Below are positions 8,598 to 17,169 of a stretch of DNA of 64,000 nucleotides, in pieces. The position numbers and the translations under genes are program-made. How positions within the stretch are numbered: the stretch's first letter is position 1; each line of letters starts with the position of its first letter. The stretch lies in the NCBI GenBank assembly GCA_002390845.1, contig DGQT01000106.1:105757-169756 (forward strand). The letters run 5' to 3'. The DNA is from Chitinophagaceae bacterium UBA4407 (GTDB taxonomy: Bacteria; Bacteroidota; Bacteroidia; Chitinophagales; Chitinophagaceae). Below the pieces are notes generated by a model, which was not told the DNA's origin, ran no database searches, and saw nothing but the letters and a program-made list of their open reading frames with translations.

Positions 8598-9074
8598 TCA
8601 AATAGCATCACCGGCTACAACAACATTCCTGCTCAGGCTTTCATCAAGTGAAATAAAGGTTTCTGTACGCTCAATACCTTTTATTTTCTGAAGTTCATCA
8701 TGCAGTACAAAACGTAGTTGCTTAATATCTTTACATACAACTTCGGCAAACATGCTGTAATTGCCAGTTGTGTAATTCAACCGAACAATTTCGGGTATCT
8801 TACGCAATTCCTTTGCTACTGTATCATAAAGCGAACTCTTCTCTAAGAAAATACCAATAAAAGCAATAACATCGTACCCCAGGGCTTTAAGGTCCACACT
8901 TAACCTGGTACCCTTTACAACACCAATCTCTTCCAGTTTTTTAATGCGTACATGAATGGTTCCCCCAGATACAAAAAGTTTTTTGCCCAGATCTGCATAT
9001 GATATTCCCGCATTCTCCATCATTTCCTGTATAATCTGGAAATCAAGTTTATCTAAATTTAATTTATAACTCAT
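8598..9074 (-). CDS. Lrp/AsnC family transcriptional regulator
   Basis: A 158-aa protein with the classic two-domain layout: an N-terminal winged helix-turn-helix (about residues 5-60, with Ser-Tyr-Ala-Asp-Leu-Gly and Val-His-Val-Arg-Ile-Lys-Lys-Leu-Glu) and a RAM ligand-binding/oligomerisation domain (about 65-150). These proteins form dimers to octamers and sense amino acids. The region before the start is very AT-rich, as expected of an autoregulated Lrp-type promoter. Targets cannot be read from the sequence. Confidence 0.93.
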   Translation of the reverse strand: MSYKLNLDKLDFQIIQEMMENAGISYADLGKKLFVSGGTIHVRIKKLEEIGVVKGTRLSVDLKALGYDVIAFIGIFLEKSSLYDTVAKELRKIPEIVRLNYTTGNYSMFAEVVCKDIKQLRFVLHDELQKIKGIERTETFISLDESLSRNVVVAGDAI

Positions 9075-9223
9075 GTATGGAATATTTTTTTAGATTATTT
9101 TTATCATTAACTGCAATATATTGAATAATGTCTATATTTTATATTTTTTATTTGAATTATTTGTAATAAATCAGCGCTTTCTTTAATATTGCATTGTCAA
9201 AATGTAATACAGTTCTTAAAAAT

Positions 9224-9398
9224 TGTGGGGTGATGAAACTTTCGGCAGACATACCCTCTCGTCTCGGGGGTGGGGACCAAAGTATAAACTTAAGCATAGA
9301 GTCGACCAAAACATCCGTTCGGCCGACCGGGGTTGACCACCAGGCTTTGTGCATAAGCTAACTTCTCCGTGTAGGTTCGAATCCTACCCCTACAGCTA
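9224..9398 (+). ncRNA. Structured RNA with tRNA-like ends, about 172 nt, identity unknown
   Basis: The 3' end is an excellent tRNA half: T-arm GTAGG (9371-9375), canonical loop TTCGAAT, CCTAC (9383-9387), then seven bases CCCTACA (9388-9394) and a discriminator-like G. These seven bases pair with TGTGGGG at 9224-9230 (one G-U). Next to the 5' strand is a D-arm-like loop containing GG, then a hairpin CCCTC / GGGGG (9254-9258 and 9266-9270). About 100 nt separate this from the T-arm and contain GTCGACC / GGTTGAC (9301-9307, 9331-9337) and GGCTT / AAGCT (9343-9347, 9355-9359). A terminator follows at 9401. It is too short for tmRNA and has no tag reading frame. The parts are seen directly; the overall fold is inference. 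Confidence 0.45.
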
Positions 9399-9400
9399 CA

Positions 9401-9428
9401 AGCCTCTGATTCTTTCAGGGGCTTTTTT
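9401..9428 (+). terminator. Rho-independent terminator of the tRNA-like RNA
   Basis: Stem AGCCTCTGA / TCAGGGGCT (9 bp with one G-U), loop TTCTT, then seven T. It starts three bases after the tRNA-like 3' end. Confidence 0.85.
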
Positions 9429-9520
9429 TATTTTCCTCTGCATCGTAAATCTCGCCAAAAATCCGTTCTTTTATTTAAATGTTCAACCTTTATTTTATTT
9501 TCACCGCAAAAAGTAATTTT

Positions 9521-10447
9521 ATGAGAAAAGCATTACTGCTTGCCGTAACACTCTCCGTTTCTTCTTGCATACTGGCTCAGGATGAAACAATCAAAAATCT
9601 TCAAACCGAAGCTGCTAAAACAATTACAAAAGACCCCAACGATACAATTTCAAAAGTATGGAAAACGGGTGGCACTTTTAGTTTAAACCTTGCGCAGGGT
9701 TCTCTAAGCAACTGGGCTGCAGGTGGTGAAAAATTTTCTCTCTCTGCTAACACTTTTATTAACGCCCATGCTTATTACAAAAAAGGAAAAGAAAGCTGGG
9801 ATAACAATCTTGATTTTTATCTGGGTTACGTTAAAACAACCAGCCTCGGTACAAGAAAAAATGATGACAGGATCGACTTTCTTTCCAAATACGGCCACGC
9901 AATCAGTTCTAAATGGAATGTGGCCGGGCTTTTTAATTTGCGATCGCAATTTTTTAAGGGCTACGCATATACCGATACAGCGCCAAAAGTGCTTAATTCC
10001 AAATTCTTTGCACCAGCTTATATATTGCTTAGCCCGGGTTTTGATTATCATCCTGCCGCAAATTTTTCATTGTTTCTTTCGCCTGCAACTGCCCGTTGGA
10101 TCGTTGTTAGCGATACAAAACTTTCTACATTATACGGTTTGGAAGCAGGTAAAAAAAGCCTCTTCCAGTTTGGTGCCTATGCCAGTGTAAACTACGCTGC
10201 CAACCTTGGAAAAACGGTTAGTTATAAAGGTAAACTTGACCTGTTTTCAAATTACAAAAGCAATCCACAGAACATTGACTTGTACATGACCAATCAATTT
10301 GCAGCAAAACTTTCAAAAGTATTATCAGCAACCTGGAGCGTTTCATTTATTTACGACGACGATGTAAAACTTTTTGGCCCCAACGGCACTTCACCCGGCC
10401 TCCAATTTCAATCTTTGTTTGGCGTAGGCTTTCTGGTAAAGCTGTAA
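9521..10447 (+). CDS. DUF3078 family secreted/outer-membrane protein
   Basis: A 308-aa protein with a clear signal peptide (Met-Arg-Lys, hydrophobic core, cleavage near Leu-Ala-Gln at about residue 21). The ATG at 9521 is chosen because it begins this signal peptide; an upstream in-frame ATG at 9479 would bury it. The mature part has the DUF3078 character: a Trp-Lys-Thr-Gly-Gly segment, Asn-Trp-Ala-Ala-Gly-Gly, and repeated amphipathic strands such as Ser-Lys-Tyr-Gly-His, consistent with a small beta-barrel. The function of DUF3078 proteins is not known. Confidence 0.88.
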   Translation: MRKALLLAVTLSVSSCILAQDETIKNLQTEAAKTITKDPNDTISKVWKTGGTFSLNLAQGSLSNWAAGGEKFSLSANTFINAHAYYKKGKESWDNNLDFYLGYVKTTSLGTRKNDDRIDFLSKYGHAISSKWNVAGLFNLRSQFFKGYAYTDTAPKVLNSKFFAPAYILLSPGFDYHPAANFSLFLSPATARWIVVSDTKLSTLYGLEAGKKSLFQFGAYASVNYAANLGKTVSYKGKLDLFSNYKSNPQNIDLYMTNQFAAKLSKVLSATWSVSFIYDDDVKLFGPNGTSPGLQFQSLFGVGFLVKL

Positions 10448-10466
10448 TATTCCTGAACATTTATAC

Positions 10467-10497
10467 AAAAGACCTGCTTATTAGCGGGTCTTTTTAT
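10467..10497 (+). terminator. Rho-independent terminator after the DUF3078 gene
   Basis: Stem GACCTGC / GCGGGTC with loop TTATTA, preceded by AAAA and followed by TTTTT. Confidence 0.85.
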
Positions 10498-10504
10498 TTT
10501 CATA

Positions 10505-10677
10505 AGCGAAATGATGTACCCGGCTTTTGAATATGAATGAGGCTTTACTTGCGTCGCACACTTGTACTTTCGGATTATCGGTCGACAGTCGACGGTCAAC
10601 TGTCGACCGAAGTTCAAAACGTATAAGTGTGCGACGCAACCGGCGATGCCATGAAAATATTTTGCCCGGCTCAAAAA
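10505..10677 (+). repeat. Complete interspersed repeat with heptad core, orientation 1
   Basis: The left end has CCCGGC then ATGAGGC. The left arm TTGCGTCGCACACTTGTAC begins at 10549 and the right arm ATAAGTGTGCGACGCAAC ends near 10640. The right end is GGCGATGCC and GCCCGGC. The core (10582-10609) consists of four degenerate 7-bp units of the form TCRACNG. The whole element is the reverse complement of the copy at 17170-17330 apart from scattered mismatches. Confidence 0.85.
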
Positions 10678-10701
10678 AATATTGAAAAAAAATTTGGTAA
10701 A

Positions 10702-10714
10702 TTAACAGTGTTAA
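10702..10714. promoter_or_regulatory. Candidate TetR operator 1
   Basis: The palindrome TTAACAGTGTTAA lies 27 nt upstream of the TetR start. The same palindrome with A at the centre recurs before the efflux genes at 11393-11405, and flanking bases (AAATACT on one side) are partly shared. Confidence 0.7.
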
Positions 10715-10741
10715 GTATTTTTACATCGTAATTAAAATATC

Positions 10742-11374
10742 ATGGGAATAGCAGAAAGAAAAGAAAAGCAGAAGCAGGACATTAAAAAAATGATCCTCGA
10801 CGCATCAATGAAACTGATTATTGATGAGGGTTTCGAAAACATTACCATGCGGAAGATTGCCGATCTTATTGAATACAGCCCAACCACGGTTTACCTCTAT
10901 TTTAAAGATAAAGACGAGATATTCTTCCACCTCCACGAACTGGGTTTTCAAAAGATGCTGGAGATGAACAGGAATCTTCCTGAGATTAAAAACCCGCTGA
11001 TGCGCCTGTATAAAATGGGGGAAAATTATATCAATTTCGGCATGCAGAACCAGGAGTTTTACGATATAATGTTCATACAACAGGCGCCAATGGACACTAT
11101 TGAAAAAATGGCGGAATGCAATTGGTCCCTCGGCGATACAGCTATCGGGGCTTTGCAAAACCTGTTACAGGAATGCATGGAAAAAGGCCTGATACAAAAA
11201 GCTCCGGTGGAAGCTGTGGCTATGGCAATATGGGGAATGGTGCACGGCCTTGTTTCGCTGGCCATTCGCAACCGTATGAACAAACTGGTGCCTAAAGAAA
11301 ACCTGGTAAGTACCATGCATGCTTCGTTAAACTGGCTGCTGGGTACCATTGATAATTCGTTTGCAAAGGAGTAA
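10742..11374 (+). CDS. TetR family transcriptional regulator of the efflux operon
   Basis: A 210-aa regulator. The N-terminal helix-turn-helix (about residues 12-60) reads Ile-Thr-Met-Arg-Lys-Ile-Ala-Asp, then Ser-Pro-Thr-Thr-Val-Tyr-Leu-Tyr-Phe-Lys-Asp-Lys, the classic TetR signature. The C-terminal ligand domain is of the WHG (TetR_C) kind, with Trp-Gly-Met-Val-His-Gly near residue 162. It lies directly upstream of the TolC-MFP-RND genes. Identical palindromes before it and before tolC imply autorepression and control of the operon. The inducer is unknown. Confidence 0.93.
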   Translation: MGIAERKEKQKQDIKKMILDASMKLIIDEGFENITMRKIADLIEYSPTTVYLYFKDKDEIFFHLHELGFQKMLEMNRNLPEIKNPLMRLYKMGENYINFGMQNQEFYDIMFIQQAPMDTIEKMAECNWSLGDTAIGALQNLLQECMEKGLIQKAPVEAVAMAIWGMVHGLVSLAIRNRMNKLVPKENLVSTMHASLNWLLGTIDNSFAKE

Positions 11375-11392
11375 AATTTTTTGCCTTAATAC

Positions 11393-11405
11393 TTAACAAT
11401 GTTAA
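11393..11405. promoter_or_regulatory. Candidate TetR operator 2
   Basis: The palindrome TTAACAATGTTAA is in the 61-nt gap between the TetR gene and the TolC-like gene. It differs from operator 1 only at the central base. Confidence 0.7.
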
Positions 11406-11435
11406 TAATTTAAACATCATTAATAGAAAACACGT

Positions 11436-12797
11436 ATGACCAAAATCAAACTTCTTATGCTTTTTCTGCTTGTAACAGCAGGTACAACAATGCAAAATGC
11501 AAAAGCGCAGTCTATACTTGAAAGCTACATAAAACGTGGGCTGGATAGCAATCTTGCCTTGAAACAAAAGTCATTCGATCTTCAAAAAGCGCAACTGGAT
11601 TTAGACCGTGCGAAATCGCTTTTTTATCCGCTGGTTGGGCTCAATGCGCAGTATACGGTTGCCAGTGGCGGACGAACTTCAGAACTGCCAATTGGCGATT
11701 TATTAAATCCTATTTACAGCACATTAAACCAGCTAACTTCCTCTACAAAATTTCCGCAGATACAAAACCAGCAAATACAATTTTTACCGAACGATTTTAA
11801 CGATACAAAACTTGAAGTTGCACTGCCTGTGTATAATCCTTCGCTTAAATTCAACAGGCAAATAAAAGAAGAACTCATCAACGGTTACCAGGCAGATGTG
11901 CTGTTGTATAAAAGAGAATTGGTATTCAATATCAAGCAAGCGTATTACCGGTATTTACAAGCAACAAAGGCGCTCGATATTTATACAAATGCGCTTGCAA
12001 CTGTAAATGAAAGCCTTCGTTTTAATGAGAAGCTGGTTAAGAATAATACAGCAACCAAGGAAGTGGTGCTTAAAGCAAAAGCGCAGGTAAGCCAGGTACA
12101 AACATCGCTTGCCGAAGCCACACAAAACCAGCAAAATGCAGCTGCGTATTTTAATTTTTTGCTCAATCAATCTTTCGAAACACCAATCGCTTTTGACTCA
12201 ACCATACTGCAATCGTTGCAGCAAGAGCAAGTTGTAAAAGTTGACCTCCCATCCAACCGCGAAGAACTTACCAAAATAAAAAGTGCACAAAAAACGCTTG
12301 AAACAAACCTCAAACTCAACGAAACATTTAAACTGCCAACGCTCAGCGCTTTTTATAATGTGGGCTTCCAGGGTTATGGTTATAAGTTCAACGATAAACA
12401 GTTTTATCAACTCGCCGGACTGCAGCTCAACTGGAACATTTTTAAAGGCAACGACAACAAAATAAAAGTTAAGCAAACACAAAACGATATCGATGCCATT
12501 AAAAATCAATACACCGATACCGAGAACCAGTTACGCCTTCAGGTAACCACAACTTATAACACTTACAAGGCCGCATTAGAAGCCATGAAGAGCACAGCCG
12601 ATGCGGTTGCCAGCAACAAAGAAGCGTACCGCTTAACGGAGCTAAGATATAAGCAGGGACAGGCTTTGCAGATAGAACTCATCGATGCCCGTGTGCAGCA
12701 AACAACGGCCGAAATACAATATTCTCTTGCGCAGCTTGCCGTATTAAATAAAGCCGCAGAACTTGAAAGGGTAATGGCAACTTATAATATTCAATAA
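11436..12797 (+). CDS. TolC family outer membrane efflux protein
   Basis: A 453-aa protein with a signal peptide (cleavage near Ala-Lys-Ala-Gln, residue 25) and two outer-membrane-efflux-protein repeats. Each repeat has long heptad-rich helices (for example residues 165-225 and 345-400) around strand segments, the TolC trimeric channel layout. It is the first structural gene of a TolC, adaptor, RND set and should form the outer-membrane exit duct. A repeat arm of the GTGTCAC type follows its stop by 43 nt, before the adaptor gene. Confidence 0.93.
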   Translation: MTKIKLLMLFLLVTAGTTMQNAKAQSILESYIKRGLDSNLALKQKSFDLQKAQLDLDRAKSLFYPLVGLNAQYTVASGGRTSELPIGDLLNPIYSTLNQLTSSTKFPQIQNQQIQFLPNDFNDTKLEVALPVYNPSLKFNRQIKEELINGYQADVLLYKRELVFNIKQAYYRYLQATKALDIYTNALATVNESLRFNEKLVKNNTATKEVVLKAKAQVSQVQTSLAEATQNQQNAAAYFNFLLNQSFETPIAFDSTILQSLQQEQVVKVDLPSNREELTKIKSAQKTLETNLKLNETFKLPTLSAFYNVGFQGYGYKFNDKQFYQLAGLQLNWNIFKGNDNKIKVKQTQNDIDAIKNQYTDTENQLRLQVTTTYNTYKAALEAMKSTADAVASNKEAYRLTELRYKQGQALQIELIDARVQQTTAEIQYSLAQLAVLNKAAELERVMATYNIQ

Positions 12798-12814
12798 GAA
12801 TATTTTGGCACCGG

Positions 12815-12862
12815 CGACAGCACATAAATGAAGCTTCGGTTGTGTCACTTGTACGTTTGGTA
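12815..12862 (+). repeat. Interspersed repeat, single left arm, GTGTCAC variant
   Basis: ATGAAGCTTCGG leads into TTGTGTCACTTGTACG (from 12840). It is 43 nt after the TolC stop. The nearest right arm (same variant) is at 14041-14060, after the adaptor gene, so the adaptor gene is bracketed by the pair. Confidence 0.7.
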
Positions 12863-12923
12863 TTTCTATTCAGCAAAAAAACAGCCAGCGAATTAAATAA
12901 AAGTCAACCTCAAAAAATTTTTT

Positions 12924-13979
12924 ATGAATCCATTTTTCAAAACTTATTCAGCAGCAGCAATCAGCTTGCTTTTACTCGCATCCTGCGCAGAAAAAAAGCC
13001 TGCATCAGCAATTACAGAAGATCCTGTAATTATCAAAACACAACCGGTAACAATTACCAGTTATGCACCCACATTGGAATACTCCGGCATGATGGCTTCC
13101 ACAAGCGAAGCAAAACTTTCTTTTAAAATAGGTGGCGTAATCTCCAGGGTTTATGTAAAAGAAGGCGATCATGTAAGCAAAGGTCAGTTGCTTGCTACGC
13201 TCGATCTTACCGAGATCAATGCACAGGTACAGCAAAGCCTGCAAAGCACAGAGAAAATTCAGCGCGATGCGAACAGGGTTAAAAGTTTGCTTGACGATAC
13301 TGCCGCCACCCTTGAGCAATACCAGAATGTACAAACGCAGTTAAGTGTTGCCAACGAAAATGTGCGTATTGCAAAATTCAACCAGGCTTACGCCCAGATA
13401 CATGCTACGGATAACGGCACCATCATTAAAAAAATAATGAACGAAGGCGAACTTGCTGCGCCGGGCTCGCCGGTTTTTTTACTCAACGGTACTTCAAACA
13501 ACGACTGGGTAATACGTTTCGGTGTAAGCGATAAAGATTGGGCTTTACTTAAAAAGGAAGACGCTGCAACAGTTCAGTTGGATGCATATCCCGAAACAAG
13601 TTTTCAGGGAATAATTACCAAAATAGCCGAAGCTGCTGATGTGGCAAGCGGCACTTATGAAGTGGAAGTAAAAGTATTACCGGAAGGTAAAAAATTTGCT
13701 TCGGGTTTGTTTGCAAATATTAAGCTTAACAGCGGAGCTATACAACAGGTAACCATGATACCGGTAGAAGCACTTGCCGAAGCCGATGGTAAATCAGGTT
13801 ATGTATACCTGCTTAACCCCGATAAAAAAACAGTAAAGAAACAACCGGTGCAAATTGCGTTTATTGAGAAAGACAGGATCGCCATTCGCAGTGGTTTAGA
13901 AAATGTAACAGAAGTAATAACCAATGGCGTAAGTTATCTTACTGCAAACAGCATAGTAAAACAAGCCCCCAACCCCTAA
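12924..13979 (+). CDS. RND efflux periplasmic adaptor (HlyD/MFP family) lipoprotein
   Basis: A 351-aa membrane fusion protein. The N-terminus is a lipoprotein signal with lipobox Leu-Ala-Ser-Cys (Cys21). A biotinyl-lipoyl-like half (Gly-Gly-Val-Ile-Ser-Arg-Val-Tyr-Val-Lys-Glu-Gly-Asp-His-Val) sits near residue 75. A short coiled coil spans about 95-150, then come the second lipoyl half and beta-barrel domains. It links the RND pump to the TolC duct. The last four codons and the stop lie inside a CCCCTAAAGGGG hairpin repeat (see 13963-13987), so the C-terminus may be repeat-derived. Confidence 0.93.
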   Translation: MNPFFKTYSAAAISLLLLASCAEKKPASAITEDPVIIKTQPVTITSYAPTLEYSGMMASTSEAKLSFKIGGVISRVYVKEGDHVSKGQLLATLDLTEINAQVQQSLQSTEKIQRDANRVKSLLDDTAATLEQYQNVQTQLSVANENVRIAKFNQAYAQIHATDNGTIIKKIMNEGELAAPGSPVFLLNGTSNNDWVIRFGVSDKDWALLKKEDAATVQLDAYPETSFQGIITKIAEAADVASGTYEVEVKVLPEGKKFASGLFANIKLNSGAIQQVTMIPVEALAEADGKSGYVYLLNPDKKTVKKQPVQIAFIEKDRIAIRSGLENVTEVITNGVSYLTANSIVKQAPNP

Positions 13980-13987
13980 AGGGGAGT
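13963..13987. repeat. Hairpin repeat at the adaptor gene end
   Basis: The segment contains AGCCCCCAACCCCTAAAGGG. The stem CCCC(TAAA)GGGG overlaps the stop codon TAA (13977-13979). Such C-run/G-run hairpins look like mobile intergenic units, but only one copy is seen in this window. Confidence 0.45.
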
Positions 13988-14024
13988 AATACAGGGGACG
14001 CTATTCGGTGGGAAAAGCTCAATA

Positions 14025-14072
14025 AATAATCCGAACGCACAAGTGAGTGACACAACGATGTTGCATGACGAT
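14025..14072 (+). repeat. Interspersed repeat, single right arm, GTGTCAC variant
   Basis: CCGAACGCACAAGTGAGTGA leads into CACAACGATG (a G-type end). It lies between the adaptor and RND genes, so it must be part of the operon transcript. Confidence 0.7.
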
Positions 14073-14113
14073 CTACTGCTCACTCAATAAAAATAACTAT
14101 ACAAATAATTGTT

Positions 14114-17100
14114 ATGAAAATAACTGATTTCGCTGTAAAAAATTACCAGTTCACACTCATTGTATTTGTGATGCTGATTGCCATTGGCGTTAACTCATTG
14201 CTGAATATGCCCCGCGGTGAAGATCCCGATTTTGCCGCACCCGAGTTTAATATTGTTGTAATATATCCCGGCACAAGCCCCAAAGATATGGAGCAACTTG
14301 TGGTTGATAAGATCGAGAAAAAAGTGAATGAACTGGATGATATAAAAAAGGTTGTTTCTGTAATTAATGATGGCCTTGCAACAATAGACGTGGAGTTTAA
14401 ATACGAAAGCGATCCAGACAAAAAATACCAGGACCTGGTACGTGAAATGGATGCCATACGGCCAGACTTGCCAAAAGATATTCTTGATATTACCATTTAT
14501 AAATTCAGCCCAAGCGATGTAAATATTTCACAGATTGGGTTAATGAGTGAGACTGCGCCATACAGCGATCTGGAATCGTGGAGCAAGAAATTAAAAGAGC
14601 GCCTGGAAAAAATAAAATCGCTGAAGAACGTTGATAACTGGGCGTTTCCGCAACAACAGGTACGCATCTCATTGAATCTGGAAAAGATGAGCCAGAACAG
14701 GATTCCATTGAATCGTGTGATTGGCGCCATACAAAGTGAGAATGTGAATATTCCCGGTGGCAGTATTGATATGGGATCTAAAAAATACAACATTAAAACC
14801 AGCGGCGATTATAAAACAATTGATGAAATCAGGAACACTATCGTTACAAGCATCAACGGTAAAACGGTATATGTAAAAGATATTGCTGATGTATCTTTTG
14901 ATTACGAAGAACAAAATTATATAGCAAGGCTGAATGGCAAACGTGGCGTATTTGTTACTGCCAGCAGAAAGATGGGAACAAACATTTTTGATGTAGAAAA
15001 GGAGATGCAGCCAGTACTTGATCAGTTTCAAAAAGACCTGCCCAAAAGCATCACTTATAACCAGAGCTTCAATAATGCAGAGAGTGTGCACAACAGGCTG
15101 GATGGTTTTAGTATTGACTTTGCCATTGCTATCTTTCTTGTATTGTTAACCCTGCTGCCATTGGGTTTCAGGGCAAGTATTGTGGTGATGATTTCTATTC
15201 CTTTATCGCTTGCAATTGGATTATTCATGCTGGATATGTTTGGCTTTACTATTAATCAATTAAGTATTGTTGGCCTTGTGGTAGCACTTGGTTTATTGGT
15301 TGACGATAGTATTGTGGTGGTAGAAAATATTGAGCGTTATATGCGTATGGGTTACAGCAAACGAGATGCAGCAATGGCCGCTACAAAACAAATTGGCCTG
15401 GCAGTCATTGGCTGTACAGCCACGCTCATATTTGCATTTCTGCCCTTACTTTTTTTACCTGAAGGTGCCGGAGATTTTATAAGAAGTTTACCTGCAGCAG
15501 TAGTTACAACTGTATTGGCATCGTTGTTTGTTTCCTTAACAATAATTCCCTTTTTATCGAGCAGAATTTTAAGCAATCATGCAAGTGCTGACGGAAATAT
15601 TTTTATGCGTGGTCTAAAGAAACTCATTAGCGGGTCATATAGAAAATTATTACATCGTGCTTTATCAAACCCGGTTACTACACTGCTTGTTGCTTTAATA
15701 ATTTTCGCAGGCGCAATAGCGTTGGTTCCGGTTGTTGGGTTTAGTGTATTCCCCGCATCAGAGAAACCAATGTTCATGATAAACATTGAAACACCAATCG
15801 GTACAAGCCTGTCAACTACTGATTCTGTTGCAAAACAAGTTGAAGCAAATATTAAAACACTTCCTGATCTTAAGAATTATGCAAGCAATGTTGGTCATGG
15901 AAATCCAAGGATCTATTACAATGTAATTTCTCTGGGTAATGCAGATAATAAAGCACAAATTTTTGTGCAGCTGAATAATACGGCACCACCTGAAAAAAGA
16001 AAAATAATAGATGAGCTTCGCTTAAAATTCAAAGATTATCCCAATGCAAAAATTGAAGTAAAAGACTTTGAACAGGGTCCGCCCGTGGAAGCACCAATCG
16101 CAATTCGTTTATTCAGTGAAGACCTGGATACCTTACGGGCATTGTCTTTCCGCGTAGAGGCATTATTGAATAAAACGGAAGGAACCATGTATGTGAATAA
16201 TGATCTTACTACCTTAAAAACAGATATACAGGTAAAAGTAAATAAACAAAAAGCTGGCATGTATGGCGTAGCCATAAGTGAGATAGACCGAACCATCCGC
16301 ATGGCAGTAACAGGTTTAAACATTGGCAGCTTTCGTAAAGAAAGTGGCGATGATGACAATGATTATAATATCAACATTACATTGCCGCACCAAGGCAAAC
16401 AAACTTTTGATGTGTTTAAGAAAATATATGTGGCTTCTTATAACGGCGCATTAATACCATTGAACCAGCTGGCTGATATTCAATTTCAAACATCGCCAAC
16501 AACAATTAAACATTATGACAAAGACCGCTATACAGTAGTAACTGCATTCGTACAAAATGGTTATAACACTGCAAAAGTTACCGATGGTTTTCTAAAAGAA
16601 CTCAATAAAATGCAGTTCCCAAAAGGGGCATCGTATATCGCTGCTGGTGATATTGAAGCAAGTCAGAAAAGCTTTGGTGGGCTTGGTACCATCATCCTCA
16701 TTACCATCTTTGGTTTGCTTGGAATATTGATCCTAGAATTTAAAACTTTTAAAGGAACACTCATTGTTTTATCAGTAATTCCATTGGGCATTATTGGTGC
16801 CGTTAGCGCACTTTTAATATCAGGCAATACATTTTCTTTCGTTGCCGTAATTGGTTTAATAGCACTTATTGGCATAGAAGTAAAGAACTCCATATTGTTG
16901 GTTGACTATACCGATCAACTGCGCAGAGATGGTAAAAGTATTAACGAAGCCATTGAAGAAGCAGGCGAAACGCGGTTCATCCCCATCATACTTACAACGC
17001 TTACTGCCATTGGTGGTTTAACGCCTTTGGTACTGGAAAGTAATCCGCTTTATTCGCCACTGGCACTGGTAATTATTGGTGGGCTAATCAGTTCAACATT

Positions 17101-17161
17101 GTTAACAAGAGTAGTAACACCTGTGCTTTATAAATTATTGGCACCGCGTGTTATACATTAG
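14114..17161 (+). CDS. RND family efflux pump inner-membrane permease (AcrB/MexB-like)
   Basis: A 1015-aa permease with 12 predicted membrane helices in the typical 1+5+1+5 arrangement and two large periplasmic loops. The proton-relay pair Asp397-Asp398 lies in TM4, in the segment Gly-Leu-Leu-Val-Asp-Asp-Ser-Ile-Val-Val-Val-Glu-Asn. The counterpart near residue 920 reads Gly-Ile-Glu-Val-Lys-Asn-Ser-Ile-Leu. The length fits the HAE/AcrB family. With the TolC and MFP genes upstream it forms a tripartite drug or metabolite exporter, proton-driven. The substrate is unknown. Confidence 0.95.
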   Translation: MKITDFAVKNYQFTLIVFVMLIAIGVNSLLNMPRGEDPDFAAPEFNIVVIYPGTSPKDMEQLVVDKIEKKVNELDDIKKVVSVINDGLATIDVEFKYESDPDKKYQDLVREMDAIRPDLPKDILDITIYKFSPSDVNISQIGLMSETAPYSDLESWSKKLKERLEKIKSLKNVDNWAFPQQQVRISLNLEKMSQNRIPLNRVIGAIQSENVNIPGGSIDMGSKKYNIKTSGDYKTIDEIRNTIVTSINGKTVYVKDIADVSFDYEEQNYIARLNGKRGVFVTASRKMGTNIFDVEKEMQPVLDQFQKDLPKSITYNQSFNNAESVHNRLDGFSIDFAIAIFLVLLTLLPLGFRASIVVMISIPLSLAIGLFMLDMFGFTINQLSIVGLVVALGLLVDDSIVVVENIERYMRMGYSKRDAAMAATKQIGLAVIGCTATLIFAFLPLLFLPEGAGDFIRSLPAAVVTTVLASLFVSLTIIPFLSSRILSNHASADGNIFMRGLKKLISGSYRKLLHRALSNPVTTLLVALIIFAGAIALVPVVGFSVFPASEKPMFMINIETPIGTSLSTTDSVAKQVEANIKTLPDLKNYASNVGHGNPRIYYNVISLGNADNKAQIFVQLNNTAPPEKRKIIDELRLKFKDYPNAKIEVKDFEQGPPVEAPIAIRLFSEDLDTLRALSFRVEALLNKTEGTMYVNNDLTTLKTDIQVKVNKQKAGMYGVAISEIDRTIRMAVTGLNIGSFRKESGDDDNDYNINITLPHQGKQTFDVFKKIYVASYNGALIPLNQLADIQFQTSPTTIKHYDKDRYTVVTAFVQNGYNTAKVTDGFLKELNKMQFPKGASYIAAGDIEASQKSFGGLGTIILITIFGLLGILILEFKTFKGTLIVLSVIPLGIIGAVSALLISGNTFSFVAVIGLIALIGIEVKNSILLVDYTDQLRRDGKSINEAIEEAGETRFIPIILTTLTAIGGLTPLVLESNPLYSPLALVIIGGLISSTLLTRVVTPVLYKLLAPRVIH

Positions 17162-17169
17162 AAAATTAT

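Noticed and set aside
9224..9398. tmRNA (ssrA)
   Set aside because: Only about 172 nt, no alanine-rich tag ORF, and the region before it is the Lrp promoter and gene, so a full-length tmRNA does not fit.
10408..10674. Minus-strand ORF resembling ORFs at 17216-17407 and 62646-63077 (shared Cys-Ala-Thr-Gln segments)
   Set aside because: The peptide similarity arises from the repeat arms themselves; there is no independent coding signal.
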